Assembly: GCF_047675955.1 (NCBI RefSeq)
Contig: NC_132918.1
Coordinates: forward strand, 92,681,106-92,745,105
Direction of reading: 5' to 3'
DNA length: 64,000 nt
From: Chlorocebus sabaeus
Taxonomy: Eukaryota; Chordata; Mammalia; Primates; Cercopithecidae
The notes beneath the pieces are model-generated. The model was not told where the DNA came from and searched no databases. It saw only the letters and a program-made list of their open reading frames with translations. Of this stretch, positions 51,401 to 60,400 are shown piece by piece (position 1 is the stretch's first letter; each line of letters begins with the position of its first letter). A program made the translations under genes and the position numbers.

Positions 51401-54400
51401 ACTAACCTGGACAACATGGCGAAAGCCCATCTCTACAAAAATGTACAAAAATGAGGTGGGTGTGGTGGCACATGCCTGGAGTCCCAGCTACTCAGGAGGC
51501 TGAAGCAGGAGGATCACTTGAGCCTGGAAGCTCGAGGCTGCAGTGAGCTGTCACTACATCACAGCATTTCATCCTGGGCAGCAGAGTAAGACCCCATCTC
51601 TAAATAAATAAATACATAATTTATGTAATACTCTGAAGTAATAAATCCTAGAATATAATGAGGTGTTTACCATGCTTTATTTTTATTTTGATTTAGTTCA
51701 AAATATTTTTTTCTTTCTTTTAATTCAAAACTCTTGTGTCACTTCAAGTTCAAAATATTTTTAACTTTCTCTTAAGATTTCTTCTTTGACCACTGTATTA
51801 TTTAAAAGTGATTTAATTTCCAGCTATTTTGAGATGTTCCAGCTATCTTTCTGTTATTGATTTCTAGTTTAATTCCATTATTGTAAGAAAGCAAACCTCT
51901 TTCCTTAGCCTTTCGAGTAGCTGGGACTACAGGTGCACACCACCACACCTAGCTAAATTTTTATATTTTTGTAGAGACAGGGTTTCACTGTATTGCTCAG
52001 GCTAGTCTTGAACTCCTGGGCTCTAGCAATCTGCCCACCTCAGCCTCCCAAAGTGCTGGGATTACAGTCGTGAGCCACTGTGCCTGGCCTATTTTTCTGT
52101 TCTTAATCTCGATTTTTGAGATTATTGATTTGAGATATTTCCTGTTTCTAATGTAGCTGTTTGTTGCTATACATTTTCCTCTCAGCATTTCTTTAGCTTT
52201 GTCTCACAAATTTCAATGTATTTTTATTTTCATTCAGTTCAATGTATTTTTAAAAATTTTTCTTTGAGATTCTTCTTTGACCCATGGATTATTTAGAAAT
52301 GTTTTATTTAGTATACAAGTATTTGGAAATTTTTCTGTTATTTTTTGTTGTTGAATTGTAATTGGAGAATATATGCTGTATGATTTGAGTTATTTTAAAT
52401 TTGTTCAGGTTTGTTTTATGGCCCAAGATATGGTCTTATCTTGATACATGTTTTTTTATTTTTAAAATTTTTTCGAGATGGAGTTTCACTCTGCCACCCA
52501 GACTGGAGTGCAGTGGTACGATCTGGGCTCACTGCAGCCTCTGGTGCTGAGTTCAAGCTCTTCTCCTGCCTCAGCCTTCCAAGTAGCTGGGACTACCGGC
52601 GCCCGCCACCATGCCCGGCTAATTTTTTGTATTTTTAGTAGAGACGGGGTTTCATCCTGTTTACCAGGCTGGTCTTGAACTCCTGACCTCACTGATCCAC
52701 CTGCCTTGGCTTCTTCCCAAAGTGTTGGGATTACAGGCATGAGCCACCACTCCCGGCCAATCTTATACACGTTTCATGGGCACTTGAAAAGAATGTACAT
52801 TCTGACGCTGGGTAGAGTGTCGTGTAAATGTCAGTTACATCCTGTTGGTTGATGGTGTTAAGTCCTTGATGTTGGGTGGAGTGTTGTGTAAATGTCAGTT
52901 ATATCCTGTTGGTTGATGGTGTTACGTCCTTTTTGACATTGGGTGGAATGTTGTGTAAATGTCAGTTTCGACCTGTTGGTTGATGGTGCTAAATCCTTCT
53001 TGACGTTGGGTGGAGTGTTGTGTAAATGTCAGTTACATCCTGTTGGTTGATGGTATTAAGTCCTTCTATATCCTTGCTGATTTCCTGCCTAGTTGGTTAT
53101 TCTGACATTGGGTGGAGTGTTGTGTAAATGTCAGTTACATCCTGTTGGTAGATGGTGTTAAGTCCTTCTTGACGTTGGGTGGAGTGTTGTGTAAATGTCA
53201 GTTACATCCTGTTGGTTGATGGTGTTAAGTCCTTCTATATCCTTGCTGATTTCCTGCCTAGTTGGTCTATCAGTTGTTGAGAGAATTCATCACCATGTCA
53301 TTCTTTGAGTCCTGAAGTCCTTGACTAGTGTGACTTCTCTCTACCCTTCAGAGTCTTCTTTTATTTCTTTAATTTACAGTGACTGGGTTTTTAGTTGTAC
53401 TTAGAGGGAGGAATAGGGAAAAGCCTATCTAGTCCATCTTCCAGGAATTGGAAGTGGTACCTGTATTTCTCTTTTTATATTTAAAACAATTTCCCCTGGT
53501 GGGTCAGGTATGGTGTGGTGGCTCACACCTGTAATCCCAGCACTTTGGGAAGAGGGAAGATTGCTTGAGCCCAGGAGTTTGAGACCATGTTGCCTAGGCA
53601 ACATGACCCTATCTCTACAAAGTAAAAAAATTAGCCTGGCATGGTGGCATGGCCCTGTAGTCCCAGCTCCTTGGGGGCTGTGGTGTGAGGATCCCTTAAG
53701 CCCAGGAGGTCACAGCTGTGGTGAGCTATGATCATGCCACTGCAATCCAGTGTGGGTGACAGCAAGACCCTGTTGCAAAAAAAAAAAAAAAAAAAGAAAG
53801 TAAAGAAAATGTTATTCTCATCTTTTCTTACCTGTGTTAGGTCATAAAGCAATTTAAATCACTTGTGGTTTCTACTAAGGAATCTGACCTCTGGGCTGTA
53901 ACCCTAATGTGAAGATAATAGGCAGTAGCCGGAAGCACCGGCAGCCACTCTGAGGACAGCTTGTTAACCCTGCACTACAGCCTGATCAGCCAGTTAGGGG
54001 TGCTCAAATTTTGCTGCTTATGAAAATCATCTAGAGAACTTGAAAAACTCTCCATACCCAGGTTACAAGTTAAATAATGACTGTGCTAAGAGCCAGGCAC
54101 TAGCGTTGTGTGAGTTCGTTTTACTAAATTCCCGAGTGGTCTTACTGTGTAGTGGAGTTTGGGAACCACTGTCCCGGTGTGTCAGAGGAAGTCTGTCATT
54201 CACGCTGCAGCGGCAAGAGCTCACGGAGGTTTTTGTTCACTTTTCTGTTAACAGTTGCAACTCTGTTTATTCCCCTTTGGATCCCAATTATAGCATCACC
54301 TAAGACCAGAAACAGAAGGGACTTCTACTTCTTTATTCTTAAAAACTAAAGCCGTGGGTCCCCTGAATTCTCTTCTATCCTTTGATTCATAAGCCAGTGC

Positions 54401-57400
54401 CAGCAAGGCTTTTTTTTTTAAGGTCCAAATAGTAAATTTTTAGGTTTTGAGGGTTGTTACAATCTGTGTCACAACTACTTACCTCTGCTTTTATACAGCA
54501 AGAGGCAAAACAAATGGGCATGGCCATGTTCCTGTCATCTTCCCCGTCTCTACAAAAGTAAGTGAGCATGGTGGCACATGCTTGTAGTCCCACTTGCTTG
54601 GGAGGCTGAGGTGGGAGGATTGCTCCAGCCCAGAAGATCAGGGCTGCAGTGAACTATGGTTGTGTGGTTGTGTCACCGCACTCCAGCCTGGGCAACGAGA
54701 CCCTGTTTTGAAAACAAAAAATCGACAAGAAAGAAAACAGACTGTGGTCAGGATTTGACCCAAGAGTTGAGTTTGCTGGCCCCTGTCACAATCATTCAGA
54801 TGCCCCACTTGGGAGCATGAAGTTCAGAATCATTCACAGGATAGCAGCCATCTTCCGGCAGCACAGACCCGGTCTGCCTGTGTGTCTGTTAGGGATTCCA
54901 GTGCGGCCGTTCTTGAGCACAGGGGCCGATGCCTAACTTCTGGGCTTCGTCAACTGTGACTCTTCTCCATTGTTGGGAAACCAGTGTGAGAAGGGGTTGG
55001 TTGAGTGAGCATAGGCAGAGCCATACTTATTTGAATCACTTCAATCTACACATACTTAAAATAAGGTTCTTCCTATGTTTGAAGCAACTAAAACCGATAA
55101 ACCACCCAACTCCTCTGCCTAGCTCATTTGATGTGAATATTGACTCTAGAGCTATACTGTCTAATGTGGTACCATTAGCCACATGTGGCTGAACTTATAT
55201 TTAAATTAGTTAAAGTTAAATACCATTTAAAATTTAGTTCCTCAGGGCCAGGCGTGGTGGCCCATGACTGTAATCCCAGCACTTTGGGAGGCTGAGGTGG
55301 GCAGATCACGAGGTCCAGAGATCGAGACCATCCTGGCTAACATGGTGAAACCCCGTCTCTACTAAAAACACAAAAATTAGCTGGATGTAATCGTGGTGGC
55401 GGGCGCCTGTAGTCCCAGCTACTCAGGAGGCTGAGGCAGGAGAATCACTTGAACCTGGGAGGCGGAGCTTGCAGCGAACCGAGATCGTGCCACTGCACTG
55501 CAGCCTGGCGACAGAGCAAGACTCCGCCTCAAAAAAAAAAAAAAGAAAAAAAAAATTAGTTCCTCAGTTAACTAGTCACCTTTCAAGTGACGTACATGAT
55601 CGATGGCAGCCACATTGGGCAGCACAGATAGAGACCTTTTCCAGCTCTCTTGACAGTGCTTCTCCGGAATTTGTAAGCCATGAATCTTAGCTCTAACTTT
55701 GGAATGTTTAAAATCACTGACTTTTAACTTCTTTTTTCTTCTTTATTCATTTAGCCAAAACTCATTTTATGTTATTTAAAGTAAATATAATATGCCTTTT
55801 GGTTTTAGACAAAAAACAGAAATGACTTTCATGGTATCAAGAAAGTAACTGATTAAGAACTATTGGAATATGAACTTCCATATTCATTTGAAGCTTTATC
55901 ATTGGAAGTTAAAATATTGCCTTATATGAAGATTTTATGAAAATGGTATAAACAGCAGAAATTACATTTATTGAGTAGCCTGCGTGTGCCAGGCACTGAG
56001 TGCTTTGCGGTTGAAGCTCAGGAAAGTTAAGTAACTTCCACAGAAGTGTGGCTGGTGCTGGTGTTTGAACCCAGACCTGTGTGATTACTTCAAAACCTTT
56101 GCTTTCCTGTTATACTGTGCTGCTTCCAATTTGCTGAAGACTGTGGTAAGTATTTTGTATGTTTCATCTTAGGAAGCTGTAACTCCCTAAAGATGTATGC
56201 TGATACACCGTGTTCATTTAAAGAAGACAATTCATCAATTTTCCTTAAAATAAGAAATATTTAATACAGGCTTTTTTTCCTTAAGAAATATGTGGAAGAA
56301 GAGGAAGATTGTCAATGATTCTATTACAATTTGGTAGACCAGTATTAATAGGATTTCTATTATTTAGGAATACTGAGATTTTATTTATAAAATTGCTATT
56401 TTGATATTAATATAATTTTTATATTATAAATTGTCAATTTGATGACTGCTAAGAATTACAGGTTTGTTTGAAGGTTGTTTTTGCAAGACAGTGCAACAGA
56501 TTCTAATATCTTTTAATAATTTACATGCCCTTTTTTCAAATTATATTTTCAAGATTACATTTAATGGAACAGAACAAGTTGGTAACAATTAGGAATATTC
56601 ACAAAATCTTTATTTTGCACAGGAAAATAAGATTGTCTGGTGAAGGTGGTCAATTAAACAAACTGTCAGATTATTGAATAGAGAAAATTTCACTCTTTGT
56701 AGCTTCAGGGCAGAGGGGACGTTACCTCCATCTCTTTCCGAGAATCCCATTTGTTAATTATGAAGGTTTGTATTTTTAGGCCAGGATCTGGATTTCCAAT
56801 TGTTGGCTGTTTAATGGACTTGCAATATTTTCTTTAAAGTCTGATACCGTGGTACTTCTCTTTGTTTGCAGGAGGCAGATGCTGAGCCCTTACTGTGACA
56901 CGCTCAGAAGTAACCCACTGCAGTTAACTTGCAGACAGGACCAGAGAGCAGTTGCAGTGTGTAATTTGCAGAAGTTCCCTAAACCTTTACCACAGGAATA
57001 CCAGGTAAAATGAGTCTGGGGCACAGTTGTAGGAATCAGCTTTTCAAAAGTAGTCTCAATTCTAATTAAAAGAGTAAATTCTCTTAAGTTTCTTATTTAT
57101 AAGACCCTGTTTGTTTTCCATAAGTTAAAAAAAATGGAATAATGCTTCCATTTCTTTATAACTAATGTCCTAATCGATAGCACTTAGTTAAAATCTAGCA
57201 GTGTCTTATAATAATGGCAAGAAGAATTTGAATATTTGATCTGTTTTTACCTGTTTATGTTTTCTAATTATTTCCAAAATCTTGCTATTTAAATTCCTCT
57301 AATCTACACAGAAAAAAAATCTTTAAAGAAAATAACTTAAGTACTCTAATCCAATCAATTAGAAGACTTGGAAACTCTGTTTTGGAAAAGATTTGATTCA

Positions 57401-60400
57401 TGGGATCCGAAAGATTAAGGAAATGGTCCCACATATCTTGTCTGGATCTCTGATTTGACCTTTATGTTTCTTTTTATGTTTTATCTTTTTTTTTTTTTTT
57501 TTGAGACAGAGTCTCACTCTGTCGCCCAGGCTGGAGTGCAGTGGCATGTTCTCAGCTCACTGCAGCCTCCCCTTCCCAGGTTCAAGTGATTCTCGTGCCT
57601 CAGCCTCCTGAGTAGCTGGGTTTACAGCTGCGAGCCACCATGCCTGGCTAATTTTCATATTTTTTAGTAGAGGTGGAGTTTTGCCATGTTGCCCAGGCTG
57701 GTCTCGAACTCCTGGCCTCAAGTGATCCATGTGCCTCGGCCTCCAAAAGCACTGGGATTACAGGTGTGAGCCAACATGTCTGGCTACTTTTTGTATTTCT
57801 AATAGAGACGGGTTTTCACCATGTTGGCCAGGCTGGTCTCGAACTCCTGACCTCATGTGATCCACCCACCTCGGTCTCGCAAAGTGTTGAGATTACAGGC
57901 GTGAGCCCCCGCGCTTGGCCATGACCTTTACATTTCTTGTTGCCAAAGCTATCTTTAAAAAGCCTCAACTGTACCTGCTATTTACAAAGGAACCTTTTGT
58001 CAGAAATGATGTCTCAGAAGCTAATTTAAAATAAAGCTGCTGAATTTTAAGCTTCCTACACATATTTATAAGCTCACTGAATGCTTCAGATACCATAAAA
58101 TAGCAAATGTATTCATAGGCATAGTAATATAACTCAAAAATGTAACATCTTTAAAAATTTCTCTGGTGCATCCAGGGGTGAAAAAACACATAAAATTATT
58201 TTATTTTCATTTATTTATTTATTTTTGGAGATGGAGTCTTGCTGTCACCCAGGCTGGAGTGCAGTGGTGTGATCTTGGCTCACTGCAACTTCTGCCTCCC
58301 AGGTTCAAGCAATTCTCCTGCCTCAGCTTCTCAAGTAGCTGGGACTATAGCTGTGCACCACCATGCCCAGCTAATTTTTGTATTTTTTTTTTTTTTTTTT
58401 TAGTAGAGACGGGGTTTCACTATATGTTGGCCAGGCTGGTCTTGAACTCCTGACCTCAGGTGATCCGCCCACCTCGGCCTCCCAAAGTGCTGGGATTATA
58501 GGTGTGAGCCACCATGTCCAGCCATAAAATTACTATAAAAAAGAAAGGAACGATAAAATTTATCTGGTGCCTTGTACCTTTGGCATTCAAAGTATTTTTT
58601 ATATATGATCTCATTTATTTTCTCAGATTTTAATTTTTTCAAGTTTGTCAAAACAACGTGTAAACTGCCTCCTAAAAACTCTTGAAAAATATATTTAAAA
58701 TGTAACTTTATGCATTAGTTTTATATTTTGTCAACTCTTAAAACTTCTTTTTACTCAGTGTAATTAAAACTATTTCATTCGTTTAAAACATTACTCTAAT
58801 TGAACATTGTAATACATAACTTAAGACTCATTTACTTACCTTGTTTATTTGTAGAACTATAGCAACCTTAAATTACTCCTCTGGTGGTTTACTACTGTCT
58901 TCTTTATTTGGTGCAGTGGATGAAGAAAAGTACTTTAGTATCTTGTGTTATATGGCATTAGAGGGTTGCAAGATATTACCTGTGCACTTCCTCTTGTTTA
59001 TACAGAATGTTTCTTTCTTGTCTTCCCAATATTTGTTTTGCAGTACTTTGATGAACTCAGTGGGATACCTGCAGAAGATTTGCCTTATTATGGTGGCTCC
59101 GTGGAAATTGCTGACTATTGCCCTTTCAGTCAGGAATTCAGTTGGCATTTAAGTGGTGAATATCAGCGCAGCTCAGATTGTAGAATATTGGAAAATCAAC
59201 CAGGTTAGTCAGCTAGTGAAATGAAGTTTAATATACATATTAAAATTATATATTAGCAATATAGAATAGTGGTTAAGGGCACAGACCCTAGAGCAGAACG
59301 GTCTGAATTTGCTTTATAGTTCAGCTGCTATCCATATGTAAGAAGTGACTTAGCTTTTCTCTGCCTGTTCCTTCATCTGTACAATGGCGACAATACTTAT
59401 AGAGTTGTGAGAATTAAACGAATTAATGTAGTAAGTGGTTGCAACTGTGCCTGACTTATCGAAGGGATTATTAGTGTATGCATGCACACACTATATTTTA
59501 GTCATACCTTCTAGCTGCATGGCACTTTCCATTTGCAAACCACTTTCATTCTTACCATTTTATTCTTCTGAAAACATTATGAGAAACATAAGGAAGACAT
59601 TACTGTATTTCTCAGATAAGCGGATAGATACTAAGGAATATAGTTAATTTGTGTCAGTGCAAGATCCTCCAATGCCAACCTCTTTTTATTAAAATACCTT
59701 AGATAAGCTGCTTTTCCCTCTCATGGGGAATGTGCGTTTTATGTAAGTTAGAAGCAACATGTCACTCTTCAGATGTCAAAACAATGTTCTTTCTCATGGC
59801 CAGTAAGATATGTTACCGTATTATTTGTTTCCTCTCAACACACATAAATGAACAAGGTATCAAAGGAATAAAGAATTGGATATTTTGCAATAAGTTACTG
59901 CTCATACTAATTACCTTTGTAAACAGAAATGTTCTCACATCTGATGTAAGAAAGGGCAGTAAGTAGTTTTTCTCTCTGTGTTCATCAGAAGTTTTAACCT
60001 AGTCTCCAAACCCCCACCCCCATTCCATACTTTATTACAGACTAAGGCATTTAAATTCTAAATTTTTGTATTCTTACCTTTTACTCTTAAACTTGGCAGA
60101 TGTAACTGGATTCCTGCAGCGTTTTTCCCCATCACTCATCTATTTAATAAATGTCCTGCCCAGGCACAGTGGCTCGTACCTGTAATCGCAGCACTTTGGG
60201 AGGCCAAGGCAGGTGCATTGCTTGAGCTCGGGAGTTTGAGGCCAGCTGAGCAACATAGTGAAACCCTGTCTGTATCAAAAATACAAAAAATTAGCCAGGT
60301 GTGATGGTGCACACCTGTGGTCCCAGCTATGCAGGAGGACGAGGCTGGAGGATTGCTTGAGTAGCCCAGGAGGTGGAGGTTGCAGTGAGCCGAGATCATG

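Noticed and set aside
58841..59208. Frames that could extend exon 14 upstream
   Set aside because: The exon 14 acceptor cag at 59041-59043 fits the frame of exon 13 exactly. Upstream sequence is intron read-through.
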